Counted from the first letter of the stretch, positions 1 to 7,871 are shown. The stretch: DNA of 40,765 nucleotides from Lactiplantibacillus herbarum (GCF_001039045.1 NZ_LFEE01000037.1:1-40765), one strand, 5' to 3'. Notes: generated by a model from the letters alone, not told the origin. Numbers and translations are program-made.

Positions 1-2
1 CT

Positions 3-220
3 CTTGAAAAGATTCTAAACACGTTCTCAGTCCTTATCTACCAATGACTTATCTCATTGATGGCTTGCGGAACGCCATTTCACTAGGTGGCGGTATTAGA
101 TACGATGTTATCCTATTAGCGATTTTTATTGCAGTTGCCAATATTATCGTCATCCTCAAGTTTGAACTCGATATTCGCAGAGAAAAATTCGCATTCTTAG
201 ATGAACCAGATAAAGACTAA
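3..220 (+). pseudogene. C-terminal end of a YhgE/Pip family membrane protein, apparently frameshifted
   Basis: Only the last ~70 codons are in the window. The frame starting at base 3 reads LEKILNTFS and then runs to a TGA at 45-47. The frame that starts at base 32 reads PYLPMTYLIDGLRNAISLGG and continues through a hydrophobic segment to the TAA at 218-220. The joined product matches the C-terminal signature of YhgE/Pip ('phage infection protein'-type) membrane proteins: LPMTY, then DGLR, then a last membrane helix and a short charged tail. Joining the frames needs two bases removed or one added near base 30. Either the gene is broken or the sequence has an error here. The stop lies 11 bases before the TetR gene at 232, so the two were probably one operon; YhgE-type genes often sit beside TetR regulators. 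Family assignment is from a short segment. Confidence 0.55.
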
Positions 221-231
221 GAGGTGCACTC

Positions 232-831
232 ATGCTTACTAACTCAAGATCAGAACTCACTAAAATTCGCATTCAACATGCCTTATTCACATTACTCAAG
301 CAACAAGCTTTTAGCCGCCTAACCACCAACGATATTTTAAGCGTTGCGCACGTCTCACGGGGCACTTTTTATCGCTACTATCATGATAAATACATGCTAT
401 TAACCTCGTGTGAAAGCCACTTAATCCATGATGTCAAAGCGATATTTACTAAGGATGGCAAACCTAACTTATCCAAGTTAACAGCCGCTAACCATCACAA
501 CGCCTTCTACGACCTGTTCCAGTACATTTACACACACGGAACGGAGCTAGCAGTATTACTCAACTGTTCTGAATCGCAAATCACCACTCGCATCCACGAC
601 TTGTTGGACGAAACGGTGAGACTTAGAAATCCACAACCGCTTAAACTACCGGAAACACCAAAAATCTGCCCCGCACTAGCAGAAGAATTAATTGATCAAA
701 ATATCATTACGATTTTAAAATTTTGGATCAATAGTGACTTTTCAGTCAGCCCGTCTAAAGCCTATCAGGATTTCTTAGAAAGTCGATCACTCTCACCACT
801 CAACTTATCAACACTTTTAAATGCCAGTTAG
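232..831 (+). CDS. TetR/AcrR family transcriptional regulator (copy A)
   Basis: A 199-residue DNA-binding repressor-type protein. The N-terminal helix-turn-helix is clear: SRLTTNDILSVAHVSRGTFYRYYHDK at about residues 28-53 is the classic TetR recognition-helix pattern (GTFYRYY). The remainder is the helical ligand/dimer domain, whose ligand cannot be read from sequence. The ATG follows GAGGTG with good spacing. It begins 11 bases after the YhgE/Pip stop, so it probably controls that membrane protein and itself. It is a close paralogue of the regulator at 4613-5233, about 60% identical by eye and nearly identical in the recognition helix. A strong hairpin at 856-918 ends the transcript. Confidence 0.9.
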   Translation: MLTNSRSELTKIRIQHALFTLLKQQAFSRLTTNDILSVAHVSRGTFYRYYHDKYMLLTSCESHLIHDVKAIFTKDGKPNLSKLTAANHHNAFYDLFQYIYTHGTELAVLLNCSESQITTRIHDLLDETVRLRNPQPLKLPETPKICPALAEELIDQNIITILKFWINSDFSVSPSKAYQDFLESRSLSPLNLSTLLNAS

Positions 832-855
832 TCTGAAGTCGATCAACAACTGTCT

Positions 856-918
856 AAAAGGACCTTTAAAGATTGAATCATAGTGGTAACATTGTGACTT
901 CACTTTAAAGGTCCTTTT
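856..918 (+). terminator. Intrinsic terminator after TetR copy A
   Basis: A perfect 16-bp stem (AAAAGGACCTTTAAAG at 856-871 with its complement at 903-918) encloses a 31-base loop. The stem ends in T residues. It can work in both directions and therefore may also serve the minus-strand hydrolase ending at 1013. A related hairpin follows the TetR paralogue at 5238-5280. Confidence 0.8.
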
Positions 919-1012
919 ACTATGACTTCAATAATAATTACGGTTAGCTCAACTACTCGCTTGCTTCAGAAAACAATCATCAAATACGACAGTCATAGAC
1001 TTATCTGCTGGT

Positions 1013-1834
1013 CTAATCTTCATCAACAATGAAGTTTTTAATCAATTGAATGATCTGGCTATTCTGCGGTAATTTTGAATGTTCCGATTGACTACCGGTG
1101 ACCGTCAACTCCGTAAAGTGCCGGACTTGACCTTGATAGACGTAGCGGCCAGCTAAAACGCTATATAGTGGTACTAACCCATCCGTATTGAAGTTCTGTG
1201 ACCCCGCAACCGAATAAACTGTTAAATCACGCGGAATTCTAGTTCGATACGTCACTAAACTCCTGAGCATGGCTGTCTCACCATGACTATTGGCATCATT
1301 TAAATTATAAGGGGCTGCAATTGTCATAAGCTTCTTAATATGCAAATCACGTGATTTCAACGTATGTTCTAACGCATACGTTGAAATCAGACCACCATTA
1401 GAATGACCCACAATTTTGACATTTTTAAATCGATAACGGACCATCAAAGCCTGCATCGCATGATTGAACCATCCCGCTTGATGTTGAATATTATTGAAGC
1501 CATCCTTATTATCCTGAAAGCCAATCACAATAATTGGCTCATTATCATTTGCACGGATCGCTCCCGAATAGCTGAGTGAGTTATCCTTGTGTACCAACAC
1601 TCGCAACAGACTGTGTTGCTCTTGCGACGTCTGATTAAGCTCTGTAACAAGCTGATTAAACCTATTTTGACTAGCGTTACTACCAGGTACCATAATAATG
1701 GGCGACAATTTGGAAGCTTGTTGTGTTTCCAATGCCTGCACATTTCTTTTGGCCCATTGACCAGACATGACGGCTAACAGGACAATCACAACACTTAAAC
1801 TTCCAATCAATAAGATTTTTCTACTAATTTTCAT
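1013..1834 (-). CDS. Membrane-anchored alpha/beta hydrolase, DUF915 family
   Basis: A 273-residue protein of the DUF915 group of surface alpha/beta hydrolases found in lactobacilli. Residues 7-23 form an N-terminal membrane anchor or uncleaved signal, so the catalytic domain should be outside the cell. The oxyanion region is at IIMVPGSNAS (about 47-55). The nucleophile is Ser145 in GHSNGG; likely acid and base are Asp218 (NTDGLVP) and His252 (SEHSKLP). The true substrate is unknown; esterase or lipase activity is inferred from the fold. Its ATG lies inside the end of the upstream PTS IIC gene (11-base overlap), so the two are translated from one message and probably coupled. Confidence 0.85.
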   Translation of the reverse strand: MKISRKILLIGSLSVVIVLLAVMSGQWAKRNVQALETQQASKLSPIIMVPGSNASQNRFNQLVTELNQTSQEQHSLLRVLVHKDNSLSYSGAIRANDNEPIIVIGFQDNKDGFNNIQHQAGWFNHAMQALMVRYRFKNVKIVGHSNGGLISTYALEHTLKSRDLHIKKLMTIAAPYNLNDANSHGETAMLRSLVTYRTRIPRDLTVYSVAGSQNFNTDGLVPLYSVLAGRYVYQGQVRHFTELTVTGSQSEHSKLPQNSQIIQLIKNFIVDED

Positions 1835-3137
1835 GTTGGTTTACCTCAGCTAGTGGCGTGCCCATGTGAAACTCATCTAGCAGCTGTTCCTCCAGTTTTA
1901 GAAACGGGTAATAAACTAGCATTGACGTGCCAAAACAGACTAAGCTAAAAATTAAAGTGCCCCAATCTCCCCCAGTACTGATGAACGCCATTAGGATTCC
2001 CGGCGTTCCAGCAGGAATCGGATAGACTGGCGCCGGTATCAGATGCAGCGCTAACACGATCCAAGCAAGCATCATGTTAACCACTGGCGCAAAGACAAAT
2101 GGAATTAAGTATGTTGATAGATACAATATTGGGAAGCCCACCATGATTGGGCCATCGAGGTTAAAAAAAGCTGGCAGTAACGATAGTCGACTAAGGTTAC
2201 GTAAATTTTTATGCTTGCCAACAAGCAGAATCAGTACGACTAAGCTCAATAACATACCCTGACCCCCAACGTTGCCAAAAATCACAAACAAATTATGAAA
2301 ATTCTCACTATTCGGAACATGTAAGGCACTGTGTTTGCTCAGCGCTGCATTCAGATTAATAATTTGGGTACTCTGATCAATGTTGTTCCATAAATTACCA
2401 CTAAAACCTAAGAACTCTGCTAACTGCGAAAAGACACCCATTAATAACAGCCAAATAACTTTAAAATGACTGTTAGCAATCAATTGCTGCACTTGACCAG
2501 TGAGATGAGTACCGATGCTTGCAAAGTTGAGTTGTCCCATTCCAATTTTCAATAACACGATGATGATCACAATCATCGCAATCGGCAATACCTCACTCAT
2601 GGCTTCCTCGACAACGTCCCCCGGCTTTAACTTAGCCCTTCTTGCTGGTCGACCAAGGAACCGAAACCCAATACCAACCGCAAAGCCAAGTATCATTGCC
2701 CATGTCAGACCTTGCGTAGTCAGAATTAGCCCATAAAATCTAAATTCATCATCCGTATAATGCGCTGCTAAGAACAACAGACTTAGTGCTGCCGTCCCGC
2801 CACTCAACCGCGATTCACAATGATGCACTTGGGTGTATTTTTTAGCAACTAAAAACGCCGCCATCACTACAGTTGTTGCGTTAATCAGCTTGGTTAAGCT
2901 CAACATCAGTTCATCAATGCCACGATTGGTCAACGCCCAATGTTGCAACCCCAACACACTGACCAAGAAACCGTTACTCGTGAATAGATTCAACCGGATC
3001 ATCTGACAGAAACTACCTAATAATACGAAGGGGAAGATACTAATCAGTGTCGGTTTAACCAATTTAAAAAATTCAGTCTGTCTCAACTTGATAAGCATGG
3101 CAATGAACATATTCAAGTTATCTGCTTTTTTTATCAA
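1824..3137 (-). CDS. PTS sugar transporter subunit IIC, cellobiose/lactose family
   Basis: A 437-residue polytopic membrane protein with the layout of EIIC permeases of the lactose/cellobiose PTS family: a long hydrophobic N-terminal half with TLISIFPFVLLGSF, and a conserved C-terminal block (FNLDGPIMVGFPILY, then PIPAGTPGILMAF). It would move a beta-glucoside-like sugar across the membrane while phosphorylating it, but no IIA, IIB or glycosidase gene is next to it, so it must borrow those partners. The start is TTG at 3137, preceded by a GGGGGGAT ribosome site; an ATG ten codons in is the alternative. It overlaps the DUF915 hydrolase by 11 bases, an odd partner for a PTS permease. Confidence 0.85.
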   Translation of the reverse strand: MIKKADNLNMFIAMLIKLRQTEFFKLVKPTLISIFPFVLLGSFCQMIRLNLFTSNGFLVSVLGLQHWALTNRGIDELMLSLTKLINATTVVMAAFLVAKKYTQVHHCESRLSGGTAALSLLFLAAHYTDDEFRFYGLILTTQGLTWAMILGFAVGIGFRFLGRPARRAKLKPGDVVEEAMSEVLPIAMIVIIIVLLKIGMGQLNFASIGTHLTGQVQQLIANSHFKVIWLLLMGVFSQLAEFLGFSGNLWNNIDQSTQIINLNAALSKHSALHVPNSENFHNLFVIFGNVGGQGMLLSLVVLILLVGKHKNLRNLSRLSLLPAFFNLDGPIMVGFPILYLSTYLIPFVFAPVVNMMLAWIVLALHLIPAPVYPIPAGTPGILMAFISTGGDWGTLIFSLVCFGTSMLVYYPFLKLEEQLLDEFHMGTPLAEVNQHEN

Positions 3138-3545
3138 TATATCCCCCCACTATAAGAAATCACCTCATTTTGATTACACTAGAAGAGGCTTAATACGCTG
3201 CAAACTTGTCTACTGATTTGCGGATGAATTGCAAAGCTAGCCCTAGCGTAACGTACCCCTAAAGGTAAAAACAATTATTTAAGCATTGTCGAATAAGTAC
3301 CGGTATATAACTAATTAAATCCGGCTCATCCTATTTAGAGCCCTTCAAAAACATTAGCTTCCATAGTTTTTTATCAATTGACAAGCATCCATTTGCTAGA
3401 GCTGGCGCTGATTAACCACCGATTTAACCGACCAAGCACACGCACCATGTGCCAAAATGAGAATTTTTCAGGATTCTTTCAGCGAACATAGGGGGCGTCA
3501 CCTCGGGAATTCCCTTATGATAATAAAAAAAAGTGAGGTATCGAC
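3138..3545. other. Intergenic region between the divergent PTS IIC and DedA genes
   Basis: No open reading frame with a ribosome site and no RNA gene was recognised. The part next to the IIC gene has the G-rich ribosome site; the part next to DedA has GAGGT at 3534-3539. Promoters for both genes must lie here. A TTGACA at about 3379 has no convincing -10 partner. No good catabolite-repression site was found, which is mildly unexpected beside a PTS gene. Confidence 0.5.
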
Positions 3546-4190
3546 ATGACAACTTTCTTCGCCCTATTCTTTCATTTAAACACGGTCCTGCCCCAATTAA
3601 TCGCTAGTTTCGGCATCTGGATCTACGTGCTTCTATTCTTAATCATCTTTATCGAAACTGGCTTGGTGATTTTTCCATTCCTACCCGGTGATTCAATACT
3701 CTTCCTATGTGGCTCATTAGCCGCTATGGCAGCACAAAGTCTTAACTTTTGGGCCTTACTAATAACTTTAATGATTGCCGCCATTCTGGGTGATCTATGT
3801 AACTTTGAAATCGGTAAACGCTTTGGTCACCACGTTCTGCATAGCGAACGCTTAAAACGCTTTATCAAGCCACAATACGTTGAAGAATCACAAGCATTCT
3901 TTGATCGCCACGGCAGCCTAGCAATCTTCCTTGGTCGCTTCGTTCCAATCATCCGTACCTTAGTACCATTCACAGCCGGGATGAGCTCAATGCACTATCC
4001 AACTTTCGCCCGTTACAATATTTTAGGTGGGATCACTTGGATTTTGGTCACATTAGGTGCTGGCTTCCTCTTCGGTAACATTAGCTTCGTACAACAACAT
4101 TTTGAATTGATCATGCTCGCTATCGTCTTCATCTCCCTAATTCCAGTTGGAATCGGTGTCCTTAACCGTCGGCGGTCATCAGTAGACTAA
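3546..4190 (+). CDS. DedA family membrane protein (VTT/SNARE-associated domain)
   Basis: A 214-residue membrane protein. Family marks are present: FIETGLVIFPFLPGDSIL (about 35-52), then GDLCNFEIGKRFG (about 80-92) and GRFVPIIRTLVPFTAG (about 126-141), which contains the essential arginines of DedA proteins. DedA proteins are involved in membrane homeostasis, and several members flip undecaprenyl phosphate or phosphatidylethanolamine; which lipid this one handles is not shown by sequence. The ATG follows GAGGT with a 6-7 base spacer. It stands as a single gene between its own promoter region and the hairpin at 4212-4250. Confidence 0.92.
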   Translation: MTTFFALFFHLNTVLPQLIASFGIWIYVLLFLIIFIETGLVIFPFLPGDSILFLCGSLAAMAAQSLNFWALLITLMIAAILGDLCNFEIGKRFGHHVLHSERLKRFIKPQYVEESQAFFDRHGSLAIFLGRFVPIIRTLVPFTAGMSSMHYPTFARYNILGGITWILVTLGAGFLFGNISFVQQHFELIMLAIVFISLIPVGIGVLNRRRSSVD

Positions 4191-4211
4191 CATAATTGAA
4201 TCCAGTCAATC

Positions 4212-4250
4212 AGGAGCCCCTTCACAGCAATTGTGGATGGGCTTCTTTTT
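4212..4250 (+). terminator. Intrinsic terminator after DedA
   Basis: The stem pairs AGCCC and TTCACA on the left with TGTGGA and GGGCT on the right around a short AGCAAT loop, followed by TTCTTTTT. It lies 22 bases past the DedA stop. Confidence 0.75.
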
Positions 4251-4612
4251 GCTATCATCCGCTGATACTTGGCATTAGCCATTGAAACCAATTAGCTACC
4301 TTCTAAATCTCCCGAATGTTAGGCAGGTGTCCTAAGCTTGAACCACGTCGCTTGTATTAATAGGTCAACAAATACCGTTATCTCCGTATTTATACCTAAA
4401 TTAGCCGCTAAGCAAATACAAATCGGATCACCTTATTCCTTGAACTACTCTAATTACCACTTTACACTGGCGTTAAACAGCTACTTCAGACGCTTTTAGT
4501 CAGCCCTATATCCACCTAAAAGGTCGTGCACCTCATAACTTTATACTCAATTTCTTTAGTAAACAGTTGGTCTTTATAGACAAGCCAATTCAAAAAGTCA
4601 GGAGGAACCTAG
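4251..4612. other. Intergenic region upstream of TetR copy B
   Basis: No gene was recognised. Close to the TetR start there is an imperfect inverted repeat at about 4567-4588 (TTGGTCT, TTAT, AGACAAGCCAA). It is where an autorepressor could bind, but the symmetry is broken by three extra bases. The ribosome site AGGAGG lies at about 4600. Confidence 0.4.
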
Positions 4613-5233
4613 ATGTTAAGCCAATCCAGATCAGATGCAACTAAAGTGACCATTCAGCACGCGCTATTCACATTACTCAAACAAGATGACTTTAGCCGCT
4701 TAACCACACAAAACATCCTGTCAGTTGCCCACATCTCACGGGGAACGTTCTACCGCTACTATCATGATAAATACATGCTATTAAATTCCTGCGGAGACCA
4801 ACTGATTCGTGACGTCAAAGAAATCTTTGCAGAAAACGGCAAGCCTAGCTTATCCCAGTTAACGGACACCAATCAGCACAATGCCTTCTATGAGCTATTC
4901 CAATATACTTATTTACACGGCTCAGAGCTAGCTTTACTGTTAGACTGCCCTGAATCCACAATCAACGAACAAATCCATAACTTAGTAAGTGCAACGGTCA
5001 TGACTGGTATCTCTTCAGCACCCCAAGATACTGCTACTAACCTCATGCCATCACTAGCAAAAGAGCTCATCGTTCAAAATGTCATGACTATTTTGACCTT
5101 CTGGATTGACCATGATTTTCCAATCGGGCCAACCAAAACATACCAACTCTTCGTAGCTAGTCGATCACTATCTCCAATTGACTTATCACAAGTATTAACG
5201 GTTTCTCAGTCCTCATTTGCAGTACACAATTAA
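4613..5233 (+). CDS. TetR/AcrR family transcriptional regulator (copy B)
   Basis: A 206-residue TetR repressor, paralogous to the gene at 232-831. The helix-turn-helix (SRLTTQNILSVAHISRGT, then FYRYYHDK) is almost the same as in copy A, so both may recognise similar operators. The C-terminal ligand domain has drifted more, including a different stretch around residues 125-145. Unlike copy A it is not next to a YhgE/Pip gene; it stands alone between DedA and the glycosyltransferase operon. The ATG follows AGGAGG. The downstream hairpin also resembles that of copy A, so the duplication included the 3' flank. Confidence 0.9.
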   Translation: MLSQSRSDATKVTIQHALFTLLKQDDFSRLTTQNILSVAHISRGTFYRYYHDKYMLLNSCGDQLIRDVKEIFAENGKPSLSQLTDTNQHNAFYELFQYTYLHGSELALLLDCPESTINEQIHNLVSATVMTGISSAPQDTATNLMPSLAKELIVQNVMTILTFWIDHDFPIGPTKTYQLFVASRSLSPIDLSQVLTVSQSSFAVHN

Positions 5234-5237
5234 TTAG

Positions 5238-5280
5238 AAAGGCCCTTTGAAGCACAGATTTACGCTTCAAAGGACCTTTT
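5238..5280 (+). terminator. Intrinsic terminator after TetR copy B
   Basis: A 16-bp stem with one imperfect pair (AAAGGCCCTTTGAAGC at 5238-5253 with GCTTCAAAGGACCTTT from 5264), ending in TTTT. The AAAGGNCCTTT core is shared with the terminator at 856-918. The stretch from here to 5513 holds no recognisable gene. Confidence 0.8.
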
Positions 5281-5513
5281 AGGATGCTCTCGTTTCAGCG
5301 GGCTACTAGCCTGCTTAAAAGCTAATTGCATCATACAACAAATGGAAACAACTATGATTTTAACAAGCTCTTACGACTAGACTGACAATCTTGATGACTA
5401 CAGACGTTTAAACTCGTCACTATTAGCCGTATCTCTGAAATCGTTCTTAACGCTGACCTATAAATCAGCACATTGAATCGTTATTTTACGCCCAAATCAC
5501 ACAATCATTTAGC

Positions 5514-5556
5514 CTCAAAAAAAGCAGTTATCCGAATCACTTCAGATAACTGCTTT
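5514..5556 (-). terminator. Intrinsic terminator of the PAP2-glycosyltransferase operon
   Basis: On the minus strand AAAGCAGTTATCTGAA pairs with TTCGGATAACTGCTTT (one mismatched pair) around a short loop and is followed by a run of Ts. It begins eight bases past the glycosyltransferase stop. Confidence 0.85.
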
Positions 5557-5563
5557 CCATATT

Positions 5564-6508
5564 CTATCGTTCCTGCTTGCTAATATAAACTGGCCGGTGC
5601 TTCGTCTCCAAGTAAGCCTTGCTGATGTACTTGCCCACAATCCCCAGGCAGAACAATTGTAATCCGCCCATCATCAAAATAATAGTGACTAATGATGGCC
5701 AGCCCCCGGTTACATCTCCGAAGACTAGTGCACGTACCACAATGAAAATCATGGCGATAATGGCTAATACAAATGCCCCAATTCCTAGGAATGATGCTGC
5801 AGCTAATGGCTTATCGGAAAAATTGATAATGCCATCAATCGAATAGTTGACAAGGTCTAAAAAGGACCAGTGGGTTTCACCCGCTGCTCGATCACGATTC
5901 TGATAGCTCAAATACTTGGTCTTAAAACCAACCCAGCTGAACAACCCCTTTGAGAAGCGGTTAGCTTCAGGCATACTCAATACGGCATCCACAACTTGAC
6001 GCGTCATCATTCGATAATCACGCGCACCACGTTCGATCTTCGTTTCTGAAATTCGATTAATGAATCCGTAGAATGCATTGGAGAAGAAGGAGCGAATAAT
6101 GGGTTCACCCTTGCGATCAACACGTTTAGTTCCAATTACGTCATAGTGTTCCTCTAAAATGCCACTGATCATCTGTGGCAATAATGTTGGTGGATCTTGT
6201 AAATCAACATCCATTACAACGACTAAATCACCAGTTGCATGCTGCAAACCAGCATACAAAGCAGCTTCCTTACCAAAATTACGCGAAAACGAAACGTAGT
6301 GGACATGTTCTGGGTCTGTCTGTGCTAACTTTTGTAGCGCCGTTAGTGTTGCATCCGTTGAACCATCATCGATCAACCAGTACTCTAACTGATATTGGGG
6401 CCACAACGGTTGAATCTTAGTCTGATAAACCTGTTGAACCGCCTCATAGAATAGTGCTACGGACGCTTGCTCATTGTAACAAGGCACAATAATTGATATT
6501 TTTTTCAT
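5564..6508 (-). CDS. Family 2 glycosyltransferase, GtrB/bactoprenol-glucosyltransferase type
   Basis: A 314-residue membrane-attached glycosyltransferase. The GT-A domain opens with SIIVPCYNEQ, has LIDDGSTDAT, FSRNFGKEAALYAGL and the metal-binding VDLQDPP near residue 100. Two C-terminal membrane helices (about 230-290) complete the architecture of proteins that load a sugar onto undecaprenyl phosphate at the inner face of the membrane. Such lipid-linked sugars are later used to decorate teichoic acids or other wall polymers; the sugar and acceptor here are unknown. It follows the PAP2 gene by 28 bases with AAGGAG as ribosome site, so both form one operon, which is under a candidate response-regulator box at 7350-7367. 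A GtrA flippase and a GtrC-type transferase are not nearby. Confidence 0.9.
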   Translation of the reverse strand: MKKISIIVPCYNEQASVALFYEAVQQVYQTKIQPLWPQYQLEYWLIDDGSTDATLTALQKLAQTDPEHVHYVSFSRNFGKEAALYAGLQHATGDLVVVMDVDLQDPPTLLPQMISGILEEHYDVIGTKRVDRKGEPIIRSFFSNAFYGFINRISETKIERGARDYRMMTRQVVDAVLSMPEANRFSKGLFSWVGFKTKYLSYQNRDRAAGETHWSFLDLVNYSIDGIINFSDKPLAAASFLGIGAFVLAIIAMIFIVVRALVFGDVTGGWPSLVTIILMMGGLQLFCLGIVGKYISKAYLETKHRPVYISKQER

Positions 6509-6536
6509 CGTTGCAGCTCCTTTCAGCTGGTAATGA

Positions 6537-7211
6537 CTAACGACGTGAACGAAGACTCCAGTTCAATAAGCGCTGAGCCTTCTCTTGCCACCGTGCATAC
6601 CATGCCTTAGCTTGATACCAGCAACCACTGGCTAGAAAAACACTGCCTAACGTATCTGTTGCATAATGATCACGCAAGTAAACCCGTGATACCATGACGA
6701 TCAATACCCAAATAATCCCGAAGAATACTAACCCTACTCGCAGTGACTGAGAAGAAAGTAATTGCAAGCTAATGCCAACGACAATAATCACCAACAAGAC
6801 AGTGCCGAAAACATGCCCACTGGGGAAACTGAAGCCAGTATCCGGAACTAATTGCTGACTTGGACGTGCGCGACGCACAATATTCTTCATAATAAAGGCG
6901 ACAACATCACCACCGAACATCGTGCTGATTGCCAGCAGACCTAACGTTTGATGATGGGTGACGTATAATCCAATACTAAAGATCAGTGCAATGACGAGCG
7001 TTACTGCTGGACTAGCCAGGGTAGCAACTAATGTAAAGATTGAAGTTAAGCTTGGGCTTGCGACTAACGTTAAGCCGTTAAACACCCCGTTATCTAACCC
7101 TTGAATCAGACTAGCATTGATCATCACTAAAATTGCAAGAATACCAAAGATTCCAAAAAACGACCATGCTAAGCGGGTCTCATTACCTGTACGTTGTAAC
7201 ATGTTGTTCAC
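6537..7211 (-). CDS. PAP2 family membrane phosphatase
   Basis: A 224-residue protein with about six membrane helices. It carries the three PAP2 motifs: K-N-I-V-R-R-A-R-P (motif 1), FPSGH (motif 2) and SRVYLRDHYATD (motif 3), with the catalytic histidines in motifs 2 and 3. These enzymes remove phosphate from lipid phosphates such as undecaprenyl pyrophosphate or phosphatidic acid at the outer face of the membrane. Linked to a GtrB-like glycosyltransferase, a role in recycling the undecaprenyl carrier is the likely reading. The ATG at 7211 follows GAGGAG. It is the first gene of its operon; its upstream region has a TATGCT -10 (7300-7305) and a copy of the box found before the neighbouring two-component system. 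Confidence 0.92.
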   Translation of the reverse strand: MNNMLQRTGNETRLAWSFFGIFGILAILVMINASLIQGLDNGVFNGLTLVASPSLTSIFTLVATLASPAVTLVIALIFSIGLYVTHHQTLGLLAISTMFGGDVVAFIMKNIVRRARPSQQLVPDTGFSFPSGHVFGTVLLVIIVVGISLQLLSSQSLRVGLVFFGIIWVLIVMVSRVYLRDHYATDTLGSVFLASGCWYQAKAWYARWQEKAQRLLNWSLRSRR

Positions 7212-7299
7212 TCCTCAAAAATTTCAATTTAACTTAGCTCGCTAAATGATCACCGACCATCTAAGCTTAAAGTTTGAGCGCTACTGCTCATTGATAACT

Positions 7300-7367
7300 A
7301 GCATACTGATTACCTTGTTATTCCGCCCCTCACCCGAAATGAATAATCACTGAACTTTTCTCAGAAA
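7300..7367 (-). promoter_or_regulatory. Promoter with candidate response-regulator box (box A), for the PAP2-glycosyltransferase operon
   Basis: Read on the minus strand, TTTCTGAGAAAAGTTCAG (7367 down to 7350) is followed after 44 bases by TATGCT (7305-7300), about 90 bases before the PAP2 start. No good -35 is present, as expected for an activator-dependent promoter. The box shares CTTTCTGAGAAA-N3-TCAG-N7-TTCA with box B and TGAGAAAAGTTCAG with box C. The TTC repeats recur every 11-12 bases, the usual spacing for OmpR-family binding sites. Function is inferred. Confidence 0.65.
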
Positions 7368-7441
7368 GACGATTTGAGTTCAATTATCTGGGCAATTAAA
7401 GTAAAAGGATTTGCTAATTTTTTTCAATCTAATTAAAATAA

Positions 7442-7588
7442 TTATTTTTGATGATGCTGTTTGTGGCGACTAATTACGGTGATGTAAGTAATTCCTAGTA
7501 CGACCATCAAGATCCACCAGAAAATTGGTTGTAGTGTTCCTGCCCGCATCGCGACGAGTATTGCGGTTTGATTCACAATTGACATCAT
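7442..7588 (-). CDS. Small membrane protein, 48 residues, unknown function
   Basis: Begins MMSIVNQTAI and ends SRHKQHHQK. A single hydrophobic helix spans about residues 18-38 (PIFWWILMVVLGITYITVI), followed by a short His/Lys-rich tail, so it should sit in the membrane with a basic end, probably inside. A ribosome site AGGAAGG lies 9 bases before the first ATG; the second ATG one codon later is also possible. It lies between the PAP2 operon and the divergent response regulator, and its upstream region has its own copy (box C) of the box seen before its two neighbours, with a TAAAAT -10. That placement is the best argument that it is a real gene and a regulon member. No family was recognised; small helices like this often modulate a sensor kinase, but that is inference. 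Confidence 0.7.
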   Translation of the reverse strand: MMSIVNQTAILVAMRAGTLQPIFWWILMVVLGITYITVISRHKQHHQK

Positions 7589-7623
7589 TTTGATCATCCT
7601 TCCTGATTAACTAATTGATGCCT

Positions 7624-7686
7624 ATTTTACGCAGGATACGACAGAGAAAAAGTCCTAGCAAACTAAAATCATCTGAACTTTTCTCA
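7624..7686 (-). promoter_or_regulatory. Promoter with candidate response-regulator box (box C), for the 48-residue protein
   Basis: On the minus strand TGAGAAAAGTTCAG (7686 down to 7673) is identical over 14 bases to box A. It is followed after 43 bases by TAAAAT (7629-7624), 36 bases before the small gene's ATG. No -35 of quality is seen. Confidence 0.65.
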
Positions 7687-7704
7687 TTTATGTCCCTAAG
7701 TTCG

Positions 7705-7773
7705 CTTTCTGAGAAATCCTCAGAATATTTTCAGGTGGATTATGGCGCCGATTCATCATTTGTTTTGTATACT
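7705..7773 (+). promoter_or_regulatory. Promoter with candidate response-regulator box (box B), for the two-component system
   Basis: CTTTCTGAGAAA (7705-7716), TCAG (7720-7723) and TTCA (7731-7734) match box A at the same internal spacing and in the same orientation relative to transcription. TATACT at 7768-7773 follows TCAG after 44 bases. The first codon of the response regulator is at 7872, leaving a leader of about 90 bases. This suggests that the system activates its own genes. Confidence 0.65.
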
Positions 7774-7871
7774 AACTATATAAGAACTTTTAATTTCAAA
7801 AATACCTATGTAAGCCTATCACAATCAGATTACTATTAATCAAAAACTATCGTTTGAAAGGTCGTTACCCA

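Noticed and set aside
7615-7839. Plus-strand open frame of 74 codons before the response regulator
   Set aside because: No ribosome site, and it covers box B, box C and the -10 elements; it is regulatory DNA that happens to lack stops.
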